A DNA stretch of 33,290 bases from Eubacterium sp. (GCA_017433615.1 JAFRGW010000166.1:1-33290), one strand, 5' to 3'; shown: positions 1 to 8,871, counted from the stretch's first letter. Made by a program: numbers and translations. Notes: a model not told the origin generated them from the sequence alone.

Positions 1-44
1 CTCATTTTGGAAATGAGTCAGAGAGAAACGTCCCCGTTGACTCA
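1..44. repeat. Truncated TGAGTCA-type palindromic element, copy 1
   Basis: Bases 14-44 form a hairpin unit that starts TGAGTCA, ends TGACTCA and carries GAGAAACGTCCCC in the middle. It is nearly the same as the right half of the element at 18986-19092. The first 8 bases, CTCATTTT, match the end of the left half of that element, so the window edge probably cuts a complete element whose inner spacer is shorter here. The unit ends 4 bases before the ribosome binding site (GAGG, 48-51) of the ATPase gene, so it forms part of that gene's leader. Confidence 0.7.
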
Positions 45-59
45 CTTGAGGTATTTACC

Positions 60-2153
60 ATGACAAAAAAGCAGAAAAGAGAATTGCGTAATATTTTGAC
101 AGCGGGCGTAATCTATGCCCTTCTGCTGGTTCTGGAGCATCTGGTGCACATCCCCGTGCTGTTTGACCGCTGGTATCTGTCCCTGGCGCTCTATCTGGTC
201 CCCTACTGTATCGTGGGATGGTCTGTTCTGCGCAAAGCGGGACTCGGCATTAAAAACCGTCAGGTCTTTGACGAGTCGTTCCTGATGACACTTGCGACAA
301 TCGGCGCCTTTGCAACCCGCGAGTATTCGGAAGCTGTCGCCGTCATGCTTTTTTATCAGGTTGGTGAATTCTTCCAGGGGTATGCAGTCGGAAAGTCGCG
401 GCAGTCTATCCGTGATCTGATGGATATCGCACCGGAATATGCAAATATTGAAAGGGAGGACGGCAGCATTGAGACGGTTGACCCGGACGATGTGGAGATT
501 GATGACATTCTCATCATCAAACCGGGCGAAAAGATCCCGGTTGACGGCATTGTTGTTGAGGGAGAAGGTCTGATCAATACCGCCGCGCTGACCGGTGAGT
601 CGGTCCCCCGCATGGTGCGCGCAGGTTCTGATCTGATCTCCGGCTGCATCAACGGGGATTCGCTGCTGCGCATGCGGGCGGCAAAGGAATATGACGATTC
701 GACCGTTGCGAAGATTCTGGAACTGGTGGAAACAGCTTCCGAGAAGAAATCCCGGACAGAGCATTTTATCACGCGGTTTGCGCGGTATTATACGCCCATC
801 GTCGTCATCGGAGCACTCATTCTGGCGCTCATCCCCCCGCTGTTTGTCGGCAACTGGTCCGACTGGATCATCCGCGCCTGCACATTTCTGGTTATTTCCT
901 GCCCCTGCGCACTGGTGATCTCGGTTCCGCTGGCATTCTTCGGCGGCATCGGCGCCGCGTCCAAAGCCGGCGTTCTTGTGAAGGGTTCCAACTACCTGGA
1001 ACTGCTCTCACAGCTTGATACCGTTGTCACAGACAAGACCGGCACGCTGACAAAAGGCCAGTTTGAAGTTCTGGAAATCATTCCGGCAGAGCCGGAAACG
1101 GAGCCGACGGAAATCCTACACGCCGCGGCACTCGCTGAAAGTATGTCCACGCATCCGATCGCACTGTCGGTTCTGGAGGCATATCGAAAGACTGTACCTG
1201 ATGATCCGTACTGTTCCTGTGTAAAAGAGATCAAAAATGTTTCCGGACAGGGGATCATCGCGATTCTGGATATGGATCCGGCTGCCAGTTCGAAAGCATC
1301 AGATCATACAGAACAGACGCCCGCCGGCAGTGTACAGTCCACAGGCTGCATTCTGGCAGGCAATGCACGTCTCATGGAAGAAAACGGAATTGACATTGCA
1401 GGTCATATCATTGATTCAGCTTCCGCCGCCACCGCTGTTCATGTCGCACAAAACAGGAAATATCTCGGCGCGATTCTGATCGGCGACGAAGTGAAAACGG
1501 AAGCAGGCGAAGCAATCGCCGCCATGAAACGGAACGGTGTCCGCGAAGTCGTCATGCTGACCGGAGACAATGAGACAGTCGGCCGCGCGGTTGCGGACCA
1601 GCTCGGCATTGATACGGTTTTTGCCGAACTGCTCCCGCAGGATAAGGTCGGCAAAGTCGAAGAACTTCTGGAGATGCTGCAGCCAGGCAGCGGCACCGGT
1701 TCTTCATGCAGAGAGCCCGCCGGCAAATCTTCCCCCGCAAAACCTGCTGCGAATTCCGGCAGCACCGCGGTCAATTCTGCCGGCAAAAACAAACTCGCCT
1801 TCATCGGCGACGGCATTAATGACGCCCCAGTCCTCTCCCGTGCGGATATCGGCATCGCCATGGGCTCGATGGGCTCCGATGCAGCCATTGAGGCCGCCGA
1901 TGTAGTAATTATGGACGACAATCTGGGACGTATTCCCGAAGTGATCCGGATCTCACGGCGTACCGTCGGCATTTCAAAGCAGAACATTGTATTTGCACTG
2001 TTTGTGAAATGCCTGATCCTTGCACTCGGCGCGCTGGGTATGGCAGGCATGTGGGCAGCCGTCTTCGCAGATGTCGGCGTCGCCGTCCTGTGTATTCTGA
2101 ATTCCATGCGGCTGCTGCGCTATCAGACAGAGAGCCTTCAGGCCCGCACCTGA
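60..2153 (+). CDS. P1B-type heavy-metal-exporting ATPase (Zn/Cd/Pb/Co type)
   Basis: An integral membrane pump that uses ATP to export soft divalent metal ions, 697 residues. Visible family motifs are TGES (178-181, actuator), the metal-site CPC (281-283), the phosphorylation motif DKTGT with Asp325, the HP dipeptide of the nucleotide domain (365-366), MLTGDN (499-504) and GDGINDAP (583-590). CPC plus an Asp in the last membrane segment (ADVGVAVL) fits the Zn/Cd group (ZntA/CadA) better than the copper group, although the exact metal is inferred. There is no N-terminal heavy-metal-associated domain. The start ATG has a GAGG site 8 bases upstream. Two low-complexity inserts are unusual: about 404-429 in the nucleotide domain and about 541-577 just before GDGINDAP. 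The gene stands alone and is followed by a terminator. Confidence 0.93.
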   Translation: MTKKQKRELRNILTAGVIYALLLVLEHLVHIPVLFDRWYLSLALYLVPYCIVGWSVLRKAGLGIKNRQVFDESFLMTLATIGAFATREYSEAVAVMLFYQVGEFFQGYAVGKSRQSIRDLMDIAPEYANIEREDGSIETVDPDDVEIDDILIIKPGEKIPVDGIVVEGEGLINTAALTGESVPRMVRAGSDLISGCINGDSLLRMRAAKEYDDSTVAKILELVETASEKKSRTEHFITRFARYYTPIVVIGALILALIPPLFVGNWSDWIIRACTFLVISCPCALVISVPLAFFGGIGAASKAGVLVKGSNYLELLSQLDTVVTDKTGTLTKGQFEVLEIIPAEPETEPTEILHAAALAESMSTHPIALSVLEAYRKTVPDDPYCSCVKEIKNVSGQGIIAILDMDPAASSKASDHTEQTPAGSVQSTGCILAGNARLMEENGIDIAGHIIDSASAATAVHVAQNRKYLGAILIGDEVKTEAGEAIAAMKRNGVREVVMLTGDNETVGRAVADQLGIDTVFAELLPQDKVGKVEELLEMLQPGSGTGSSCREPAGKSSPAKPAANSGSTAVNSAGKNKLAFIGDGINDAPVLSRADIGIAMGSMGSDAAIEAADVVIMDDNLGRIPEVIRISRRTVGISKQNIVFALFVKCLILALGALGMAGMWAAVFADVGVAVLCILNSMRLLRYQTESLQART

Positions 2154-2166
2154 TCTGCACTGCCCG

Positions 2167-2232
2167 TCCTTATGAGACTGTGACGGACTCACTATCCCGC
2201 CCTTATACGGCGGTAACAGACTTACTGTCCCG
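2167..2232. repeat. Degenerate 33-bp tandem repeat
   Basis: Two adjacent 33-bp units (2167-2199 and 2200-2232) match at about 24 positions. Both contain CCTTAT near the start and end in ACT.TCCCG. They lie just after the ATPase stop codon and before its terminator. I see no coding or regulatory function. Confidence 0.5.
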
Positions 2233-2290
2233 GAGTCATTAAAATTCGGAGAAATCAACCATCTCCCCCGCAATATTTCAACATTTTTCA

Positions 2291-2332
2291 AGAGGGAAAG
2301 CAATAAAACCACATTGCATTCCCTCTTTTTTT
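2291..2332 (+). terminator. Rho-independent terminator after the P1B ATPase gene
   Basis: A 14-bp stem (AGAGGGAAAGCAAT with ATTGCATTCCCTCT, one A-A mismatch) closes an 8-base loop and is followed by a T run to 2332. It separates the ATPase gene from the bcd-etf operon. Confidence 0.9.
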
Positions 2333-2428
2333 ATAGTAAGATATTTTAAGGACGCTAACCGGGCGTATTCTGCGCTTTTTTACAGAAGTTGCGCGCGGTA
2401 AAGGCATTATACTTAAGGAGGTATTGAT

Positions 2429-3568
2429 ATGGAACTGAAGTTATCCCGTGAACAGGCGCTGGTTCAGAAGATGGTCCGCGACTTCACAGAAAATGAAGTC
2501 AAGCCGATCGCAGCCGACACAGATCTGAACACAGAGTATCCTGCTGAGAACATCGAAAAGCTCTTCCGCTATGGCGTTATGGGCATGGTCGTACCGAAGG
2601 AGTACGGCGGCGCAGGCGCTGATGATCTCGCAGCTGCACTCGCTGTTGAAGAACTGTCCAAGCAGTGCGCTTCTACCGGCGACATTGTTGCTACACACAA
2701 TGGCCTTTGCTGTGGACCGATTATCAATTTCGGTACAGAAGAGCAGAAGCAGAAATACCTGCGTATGCTGACAGAAGGCCACAAGGTCGGCGCATTCTGC
2801 CTGACAGAGCCGAATGCCGGATCTGACGCATCCAAGGGAACTACAACAGCTGTTCTTGACGGCGACCACTATGTCCTGAACGGCGCTAAGATCTTCATCA
2901 CAAACGGTTATGTTGCAGACGTTTTCGTCGTATTCGCAATGACCGATCCGTCCAAGGGAACAAAGGGCATCTCCGCATTTATCGTTGAGAGCTCCTTCCC
3001 GGGATTCTCTGTTGGTAAGCACGAAGTTAAGATGGGTCTGCACGGATCACCGACAGCAGAGATCGTTTTCACAGACTGCATCGTTCCGAAGGAAAACCTC
3101 CTCGGTGTTGAAGGCAAGGGCTTCAATATCGCCATGAACACACTGGACGGCGGCCGTATCGGTATCGCTGCTCAGGCTCTGGGTATCGCTGAAGGCGCTA
3201 TGGCTGAGGCTATGGACTTCACAAAGAGCCGTATCCAGTTCGGACGTCCGATCTCCAAATTCCAGAACACTCAGTTCAAGTTTGCTGATATGTATGTTGG
3301 CATCGAGGCTGGCCGCCTGCTGATCTACAAGGCTGCTCTGACAAAGATGTCCGGCGCCCGCTTCACTCTGGAAGCTGCATGCGCTAAGCTGCACTGCTCT
3401 GAGCTGGCTATGAAGACCACAACAGACTGCGTCCAGATGCTTGGTGGATATGGATATACAAAGGATTACCCGGTAGAGCGTATGATGCGTGATGCTAAGA
3501 TCACACAGATCTACGAGGGTACTTCCGAGATCCAGCGCGTCGTTATTTCCGGCAATATTCTGAGATAA
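2429..3568 (+). CDS. bcd: Short-chain acyl-CoA dehydrogenase (probable butyryl-CoA dehydrogenase)
   Basis: A cytoplasmic FAD enzyme that reduces crotonyl-CoA to butyryl-CoA with electrons exchanged through Etf; 379 residues, the usual length. The sequence shows the acyl-CoA dehydrogenase signatures AFCLTEPNAGSDA (about 122-134) and the C-terminal QMLGGYGYTKDYPVER and QIYEGTSEIQR; Glu363 in YEGTSE is the expected catalytic base. An AAGGAGG site precedes the ATG. The gene is followed after 16 bases by etfB and 19 bases later by etfA, the arrangement of the Bcd-EtfAB complex of butyrate-forming clostridia. I infer butyryl-CoA as product because the window also encodes a complete route from 4-hydroxybutyrate to crotonyl-CoA. 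Thiolase, crotonase and hbd, which often sit beside bcd, are not next to it here. Confidence 0.92.
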   Translation: MELKLSREQALVQKMVRDFTENEVKPIAADTDLNTEYPAENIEKLFRYGVMGMVVPKEYGGAGADDLAAALAVEELSKQCASTGDIVATHNGLCCGPIINFGTEEQKQKYLRMLTEGHKVGAFCLTEPNAGSDASKGTTTAVLDGDHYVLNGAKIFITNGYVADVFVVFAMTDPSKGTKGISAFIVESSFPGFSVGKHEVKMGLHGSPTAEIVFTDCIVPKENLLGVEGKGFNIAMNTLDGGRIGIAAQALGIAEGAMAEAMDFTKSRIQFGRPISKFQNTQFKFADMYVGIEAGRLLIYKAALTKMSGARFTLEAACAKLHCSELAMKTTTDCVQMLGGYGYTKDYPVERMMRDAKITQIYEGTSEIQRVVISGNILR

Positions 3569-3584
3569 GGAGGAGATTCAGATT

Positions 3585-4385
3585 ATGAAAATTATAGTTT
3601 GCGTAAAACAGGTTCCTGATACCTCCGGCAAGATTGCGGTTAAGCCTGACGGAACACTTGATCGTGCTTCCATGCAGACAATCACAAACCCGGATGACCT
3701 GAATGCAGTTGAGGCTGCTCTGGCACTGAAGGATGAAACCGGTGCAGAAGTTATCGTCGTAACAATGGGACCGCCGCCTGCAGAAGGCATGCTTCGTGAG
3801 ATCATGGCTCGCGGCGCTGACCGTGCAGTCCTCGTTTCCGGCCGTGAGTTCGGCGGATCCGATACATACGCTACATCCCAGATCCTTGCAGCTGCAATCG
3901 ACCACATCGGTCTTGAGAAAGACGATGTCGTATTCTGCGGCCGCCAGGCTATCGATGGTGATACCGCTCAGGTAGGCCCGCAGATGGCTGAGAAGCTCGG
4001 TATCCCGCAGATCACATATGCACAGGAAATCCACAAAGACGGCGACACCCTCACAGTACAGCGTGCACTTGAGGATGGCTACATGACCATCAAGGTTCAG
4101 ACACCTTGCATGATCACCTGCATCAAGGAGCTCAACGAGCCGCGTTACATGAGCGTAGCAGGCATCTATGAGACCTATGATAAGCCGATGGATGTATTTG
4201 ATTTCAATACCCTGAAAGACAACCCGCTCATCGACCTGACAAAGATCGGTCTTGCAGGTTCTCCGACCAACATTCTTATTTCCTTCACACCGCCGCAGAA
4301 GGGCGCTGGCCAGATGCTCGAAGGCGCTGGTAAGGAAACATGTGAGAAGCTTGCCGGCATTCTGGGCGAGAAGCACATCATCTAA
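3585..4385 (+). CDS. etfB: Electron transfer flavoprotein, beta subunit
   Basis: The 266-residue small subunit of the heterodimeric electron transfer flavoprotein, working with the downstream EtfA and the upstream acyl-CoA dehydrogenase. The N-terminus MKIIVCVKQVPD and the motif GRQAIDGDTAQVGPQMAE (about 119-136) are typical of EtfB proteins from anaerobes in which NADH oxidation is bifurcated between crotonyl-CoA and ferredoxin. Bifurcation is inferred from the family and context, not shown by the sequence alone. The start ATG has an AAGGAGGAG site, and the gap to bcd is 16 bases. Operon and codon use match bcd and etfA, consistent with strong joint expression. Confidence 0.94.
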   Translation: MKIIVCVKQVPDTSGKIAVKPDGTLDRASMQTITNPDDLNAVEAALALKDETGAEVIVVTMGPPPAEGMLREIMARGADRAVLVSGREFGGSDTYATSQILAAAIDHIGLEKDDVVFCGRQAIDGDTAQVGPQMAEKLGIPQITYAQEIHKDGDTLTVQRALEDGYMTIKVQTPCMITCIKELNEPRYMSVAGIYETYDKPMDVFDFNTLKDNPLIDLTKIGLAGSPTNILISFTPPQKGAGQMLEGAGKETCEKLAGILGEKHII

Positions 4386-4404
4386 GAAAGGAGAATAATA
4401 AATC

Positions 4405-5544
4405 ATGAAAGATTTTGATAGCAGCAATGTATCTGCTTTTAAGGATGTATGGGTATTCTGTGAGCAGAGAGAAGGAAAGCTGATGCCGACAGACTTCGAG
4501 CTGATTTCTGAGGCACGCAGACTGGCTGACGAGCTCGGTGTTCAGCTTGTTGGTCTTCTGCTTGGCGACAACGTTGAAGGTCTTGCAAAAGAACTCGGCG
4601 GATATGGCGCTGACAAAGTTATTGTCGCTGACGATCCGGTACTGAAAGTTTACACAACTGATGCATACGCAAAGGTTATCTGCGATGTAATCGCTGACAA
4701 GAAGCCTGAGATCTTCCTGATCGGTGCTACCAACATCGGACGTGACCTCGGACCGCGCTGCGCAGCCCGCCTGCACACAGGTCTGTGCGCTGACTGCACA
4801 CATCTGGACGTTGACATGGACATCTACAAAGATTTCCTGTCCAACAACTCCGTACTTGCTCCGGAAAGAATCGCAGGACTGGGAACCGCACGTGTTCTCG
4901 GCGAGCCGCATGACGTTTCCAAGGACCTCAAGATGACCCGTCCGGCATTCGGCGGAAACCTGATGGCTTCCATCATCTGCCCGCGCTTCCGTCCGTCCAT
5001 GGCAACTGTTCGTCCGGGCGTTCTGAAGAAAAAACCGTTCGATCAGGCAAAGGCTGACGCCTGCGTCATCGAGAAGGTTGAAGTAAATGTTGCTCCGGAA
5101 GATCTGAAGACAGAAGTTATCGACGTTGTCAAGGCTGCTAAGAAGCTGGTTGACCTCGTTGGTGCTGAGTACATCGTATCTGTCGGCCGTGGTATCGCAG
5201 CAGACGTTGAAGGCGGCATCAAGATCGCTGAAGATCTTGCAGCAGCACTCGGCGGCGGCGTTGTCGGCGGCTCCCGTGCAGCAATCGACTCCGGATGGCT
5301 CTCCGCTGATCACCAGGTTGGTCAGACCGGTAAGACCGTACATCCGAAGGTTTACATCGCACTTGGTATCTCCGGTGCGATCCAGCATAAGGCTGGTATG
5401 CAGGAATCCGAGCTGATCATCGCTGTCAACAAGAACGAGGCAGCTCCGATCTTCGAGATTGCTGACTACGGCATCACAGGCGACCTGTTCAAGGTTGGCC
5501 CGCTTCTCACAGAAGCAATCAACGAGTACAAGGCTAACAAGTAA
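4405..5544 (+). CDS. etfA: Electron transfer flavoprotein, alpha subunit
   Basis: The 379-residue FAD-binding large subunit of Etf, partner of EtfB. The C-terminal FAD domain is recognisable: VGRGI, GGSRAAIDSGWL, HQVGQTGKTVHPKVYIALGISGAIQH and the end DLFKVGPLLTEAI. At 379 residues it is longer than the roughly 310-320 residues of typical mitochondrial-type EtfA, because of an N-terminal extension (VWVFCEQREGKLMPT..) as found in clostridial Bcd-Etf complexes. The start has an AAAGGAG site. It is the last gene of the operon, with a strong terminator 30 bases after the stop. Confidence 0.94.
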   Translation: MKDFDSSNVSAFKDVWVFCEQREGKLMPTDFELISEARRLADELGVQLVGLLLGDNVEGLAKELGGYGADKVIVADDPVLKVYTTDAYAKVICDVIADKKPEIFLIGATNIGRDLGPRCAARLHTGLCADCTHLDVDMDIYKDFLSNNSVLAPERIAGLGTARVLGEPHDVSKDLKMTRPAFGGNLMASIICPRFRPSMATVRPGVLKKKPFDQAKADACVIEKVEVNVAPEDLKTEVIDVVKAAKKLVDLVGAEYIVSVGRGIAADVEGGIKIAEDLAAALGGGVVGGSRAAIDSGWLSADHQVGQTGKTVHPKVYIALGISGAIQHKAGMQESELIIAVNKNEAAPIFEIADYGITGDLFKVGPLLTEAINEYKANK

Positions 5545-5574
5545 TTCAGTCTTGTTTCTGAGATGTATAATTGA

Positions 5575-5610
5575 AAGACCGGGGATCGCTATGATCCCCG
5601 GTCTTTTTTT
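5575..5610. terminator. Strong terminator between etfA and the convergent STAND gene
   Basis: A perfect 13-bp stem (AAGACCGGGGATC / GATCCCCGGTCTT) with a 5-base loop (GCTAT) is followed on the plus strand by a run of T to 5610. On the minus strand the same stem is followed by TCTTTCAA, so it may also slow transcription from the STAND gene, whose stop codon lies at 5610-5612. Confidence 0.92.
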
Positions 5611-7787
5611 CATGGCTCCTCCAGCGCAGTGATCCTTCGCTCCACGCGCCGGACTTGCTCTGTCCAGTAGGGATGAGCCGTGTGCAGCATTCGCAATAAC
5701 GTCCTGTATTCGGATGCCGCCTTCTGTTTTTCTCCTTCTGCCGCCCGCAGATCGGCGCGCCTTAAGAGGATTCCCATGGTGTAGGAATGGGTTTCTCCCC
5801 GCTGCGCAACTGCGTAGTCAATCATATTCTGTACCAGCATTTCGGCTTCCGGAAACCGCTTCTCTTTTACGAGAAGTTCCAGCCGGTATTTATCCAGTTC
5901 CGTTCTTGTAAATGTTTCAGTAAAATACCGCGCGGCGCGTTTATCTTTCTTCAGATATTCCAGGACTGTTTCAAGACATTTTTCAGCAGACGCCGGCTCT
6001 CCGGTACGCATGTGGATTTTTCCGAGATCAAGCAGCCAGAAATAATAGGTAAGATATGCTTCCATTTCCGGAAGGTCAGCAATTTTCTCAGCCGTTCTGC
6101 TGCATCGCTTCTTTTCCGCTGCCAGAACCGCCTGTTCTTCGTACTTCAGTGCTTCCTCAATGTATTTCAGCGCCTGCGAATACTCTTTTCTTCCCCGGCA
6201 CACGCGCGATTGTTTGCCTGCAGCCTCTGCCATCAGATGGGACCACCTGGCATCGTATGGGCTGCACCGCTTCAATGTATCATATGCCATCTGATACCAC
6301 GGGACAGAAGATGCATAGTCCTGGCTATTGAAATACGCCGCCGCAACACGAAGCTGCATCTGCGCTGTCAGCTGATGTTCCGGTCCATATTTGCAGGATA
6401 CAATTGTATACAGCTTTTTGTAACCTGCAATCACCTCTTCGGCGTATTCCTGCATCATAAGAAGAATCAGAAGCCGGTCAAAAGATTCTGCCATCCAGGC
6501 TTCCGGCTCAGGAAATGCATGCAGCAGCGCCATCACATAAGGGACCTCTTTCTGATTTTCACGAAAAGACCTAATCCAGGCATCCTTTGTGATCTCTCCA
6601 TATCCTTTGATCAGCGTTCTGCAATTCACAGCATTCGGGCGGAAAACCAATCGTGCTGCTTCGGCAATAACCGGGTGAACTGAAAGCCGCTCCGGCTGCT
6701 GATCTGTATCATATCGAACCTGCAGCAATGATTTATCTGCAAGCCCGCGTACCGTTCTGCCGGAAACATCTGAAACCGCACAATATCTTTCCCAGGAGAT
6801 TCCCTGAACAGGAAGAACCGACATCTCCCGCATGACCTGCTTTTCCGTCTGCTTCAGCGGGATTCGCATCAGCAGATCTTTAAAAATATCCCTGTGGGCT
6901 GCACCGCGGGTGGAAGCTACATCATCCTGCAGATGGAAAGCGGATCCTTCCGCCGCATCCTGTTGCCCCTGCTTTTCTCTGAAACACATGATCATCCGAA
7001 GGGTATGACCGCCCGTACGGATTCTGTACTGCTCTGCCGTCTGTTCTGCTATGCCGTTCCCGTATACTTCGTAAAACTGCTTCCATTCATCCTGTGTCCG
7101 AAAAGCGCCTGTGATAATACATGTTCCGCCGTTCCAGACTTCCGCGTGCAGTCTCGTTGTAATCAGAAGATCGCACGGAAGTCCGAACAGATCTGCCTGC
7201 CGCCCTTTCTCCTGCCGGTTCCAGTCATCGATCACCAGAAGTGTGTTCTCCCGCCTGAAAATCCGGGCAATTTCCTGCAGTTTCCTGCGAACATATCTGC
7301 TGCGGGTTTTGTATCTTGTTCTCTCGTAACGGAATCCTTTTACCGGAAGCAGGTAATCATCTCCTATCAGCTGTTCAAGACTTCCCGGATACGTCAAAGC
7401 AATGACCCTGTCATATTCATTCTGGTGAATCCGGAGATATTCTTCTGCGACAGATGTTTTACCGATTCCTCCGAGACCACACAGAATTACAGGCCCCTTT
7501 CCGCTCCTGAACGCTTCGCTGATTGCTGAAAGTTCGGCAGCCCGCCCGATGAAAGGGTCTCTGCTCCGTTCATAAAACTGTTTCCATTCAGCCGGCACAG
7601 GCTCAGAAAAACCGGGCTGCATTTGTTCTGCAAGGTTCTTTTGTTCTTCCCGCAGTGCACCGGCCGCCTGCTCTGCTTCCTCTTCATCTCTGTACCCGCC
7701 GGGGATCCCCCTGTAAAGAACACGCAGACGATGCATCCGCTCTTTCCAGGCAATCTTCTCCTGGTCCGAAGTGGTTCTGAAATCCAT
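5610..7787 (-). CDS. STAND-type NB-ARC ATPase with C-terminal TPR-like repeats
   Basis: A 725-residue protein with a signal-transduction ATPase layout. Residues 1-75 are charged and helical, with no recognised effector domain. FIGRAAEL (79-86) opens an NB-ARC-like module with Walker A GLGGIGKT (104-111), Walker B LLVIDD (183-188) and sensor motif LLITTR (207-212). A winged-helix-like stretch around 340-375 (LSVHPVIAEAAR) follows, then helical TPR-like repeats from about 425 to 720. Such proteins act as ATP-driven switches in which repeats sense a ligand. I start at ATG 7787 because CAGGAG lies 6 bases upstream; a GTG at 7889 would add 34 residues, partly encoded by a REP-like sequence. It is the last gene of a MATE-HTH-STAND operon. 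Target and trigger are unknown. Confidence 0.82.
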   Translation of the reverse strand: MDFRTTSDQEKIAWKERMHRLRVLYRGIPGGYRDEEEAEQAAGALREEQKNLAEQMQPGFSEPVPAEWKQFYERSRDPFIGRAAELSAISEAFRSGKGPVILCGLGGIGKTSVAEEYLRIHQNEYDRVIALTYPGSLEQLIGDDYLLPVKGFRYERTRYKTRSRYVRRKLQEIARIFRRENTLLVIDDWNRQEKGRQADLFGLPCDLLITTRLHAEVWNGGTCIITGAFRTQDEWKQFYEVYGNGIAEQTAEQYRIRTGGHTLRMIMCFREKQGQQDAAEGSAFHLQDDVASTRGAAHRDIFKDLLMRIPLKQTEKQVMREMSVLPVQGISWERYCAVSDVSGRTVRGLADKSLLQVRYDTDQQPERLSVHPVIAEAARLVFRPNAVNCRTLIKGYGEITKDAWIRSFRENQKEVPYVMALLHAFPEPEAWMAESFDRLLILLMMQEYAEEVIAGYKKLYTIVSCKYGPEHQLTAQMQLRVAAAYFNSQDYASSVPWYQMAYDTLKRCSPYDARWSHLMAEAAGKQSRVCRGRKEYSQALKYIEEALKYEEQAVLAAEKKRCSRTAEKIADLPEMEAYLTYYFWLLDLGKIHMRTGEPASAEKCLETVLEYLKKDKRAARYFTETFTRTELDKYRLELLVKEKRFPEAEMLVQNMIDYAVAQRGETHSYTMGILLRRADLRAAEGEKQKAASEYRTLLRMLHTAHPYWTEQVRRVERRITALEEP

Positions 7788-7847
7788 TGTTTTCTCCTGT
7801 TCAAGTCCCGCCCCCTGCGATCTCACGCGGACAGCCGGGGCGCAGCG

Positions 7848-7873
7848 CAGCAGGGACTCCTCCACTGCGTTGA
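7848..7873. repeat. Short REP-like sequence shared with 21826-21852
   Basis: CAGCAGGGACTCC followed by TCCACTGCGTTGA is almost the same as CAGCAGGAGACTCCC plus TCACTGCGTTGA at 21826-21852, 14 kb away. It lies in the 103-base gap between the HTH gene stop and my chosen STAND start, which argues that this gap is not coding. Here the hairpin arms are decayed. Confidence 0.45.
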
Positions 7874-7890
7874 TTTCCTCCAGCTGCACG

Positions 7891-8871
7891 TTACCTCTTG
7901 CTATCGCCGGACGAGTTCCCCTCTGAATGATGTTCCACGGCGTTTTTCAGGGCTTTGAACTGCAAAAAGCACAGCGCTCCCATCCCGCGGGATTCAAATG
8001 TATGATCCATCGCTCTGCACACCTGTTTCATCCACCGGATGCAAACTCCGGGATCCTTTTCTTCACATGCCTCCCGGTAGCGCTCCAGCAGCCGGATCAC
8101 CAGATAGTCCGTCCGCTCTCCCCGCGTCCCCGTATGATTCTCCTGAAGCGGCAAATATCCCAGCTGTTCCAGCCTTTCCGACAGAAGATCAACAGTCAGA
8201 AATGGCATACCGAACAGGAACAAATGCCGGATCACCGCGGATCTGGGAATTTCTCCAGAAAGATTCATATGCCTGCGGAACTCGGCATCATAATTGACGC
8301 TGATACTGTGCGAGCCCGGCAGTACGGTCCTCTCTCCTGCAGCCGTATAGTCCAGAGCCTCGAGAAAATACAGATGACGAAGATATGGAAGCGGATTGCC
8401 GGCCGGCACATTTGCCAGAAGCATCCGTTCCGGAGCGACTTTGTCGAGAAATTCGCGAGCGTATCCATCCAATGCCTTTTTCCTGCATCTGTATAGAGAT
8501 ACTTCCGTATCTGATTTCATAAATACACGATCACTTTTGTCCGCCCAGCTTTGCATAAGCCAGTTCTGCTCCTCTGCTTCAAGACCCAGTGCCTGTCCGA
8601 ACCGAAGCACCTGCTCCCTGTCAGCCGGAATATGACGGCCCGTCCGCCAGTACCGAATCTTCAGAATTGCGGATCCGGACACTGCATTCTGGTACATCTT
8701 CTCAGCCAGGATTCTGTCAAAATCCGTTTTCCTGAAAACGCCGTATCTGTTTTTTTGCCGCTCATAAAGCTGAATAAGAAGATCCCGTTCCGGACGGGCT
8801 TCCCTGCTGCGTCTGATGCATTCCTCTGCGAGTTCCTGCCCGGTTAATATTTCTGTGTCCATCTTATTCAT
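7891..8871 (-). CDS. HTH-domain protein paired with the STAND ATPase
   Basis: A 326-residue soluble protein of unknown function. Residues about 65-105 (SAILKIRYWRTGRHIPADRE..LRFGQALGL) look like a degenerate Cro/CI-type helix-turn-helix; the rest (about 120-320) is helical and not recognised. I chose ATG 8871 because GGAGGG lies 8 bases upstream; the upstream ATG at 8895 has no good site. This start overlaps the MATE stop codon by 8 bases (ATGAATAA), so translation is probably coupled. HTH proteins next to NB-ARC/TPR proteins suggest a regulator or adaptor for the ATPase. That role is inferred, and DNA binding is only a weak prediction because the HTH motif is imperfect. Confidence 0.75.
   Translation of the reverse strand: MNKMDTEILTGQELAEECIRRSREARPERDLLIQLYERQKNRYGVFRKTDFDRILAEKMYQNAVSGSAILKIRYWRTGRHIPADREQVLRFGQALGLEAEEQNWLMQSWADKSDRVFMKSDTEVSLYRCRKKALDGYAREFLDKVAPERMLLANVPAGNPLPYLRHLYFLEALDYTAAGERTVLPGSHSISVNYDAEFRRHMNLSGEIPRSAVIRHLFLFGMPFLTVDLLSERLEQLGYLPLQENHTGTRGERTDYLVIRLLERYREACEEKDPGVCIRWMKQVCRAMDHTFESRGMGALCFLQFKALKNAVEHHSEGNSSGDSKR

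Noticed and set aside
2333-2428. Promoter for bcd at TATACT just before the ribosome binding site
   Set aside because: No matching -35 box at 16-18 bp, and the transcript would start at or after the ribosome binding site. I could not place the bcd promoter with confidence.
3543-4427. 294-codon minus-strand frame opposite etfB
   Set aside because: No ribosome binding site or known motif; explained by codon bias of the highly expressed bcd-etf operon.
4378-5613. Long open frame (411 codons) on the minus strand opposite etfA
   Set aside because: It mirrors the strong codon bias of etfA, is Cys/Asn/Asp-rich with no known domain, and runs through the terminator. It is an antisense artefact.
7788-7889. 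34-residue N-terminal extension of the STAND protein from a GTG start at 7889
   Set aside because: The GTG has a poorly spaced site, the stretch contains a REP-like sequence, and ATG 7787 has a good ribosome binding site. It stays possible because the HTH stop is only one base upstream of the GTG.
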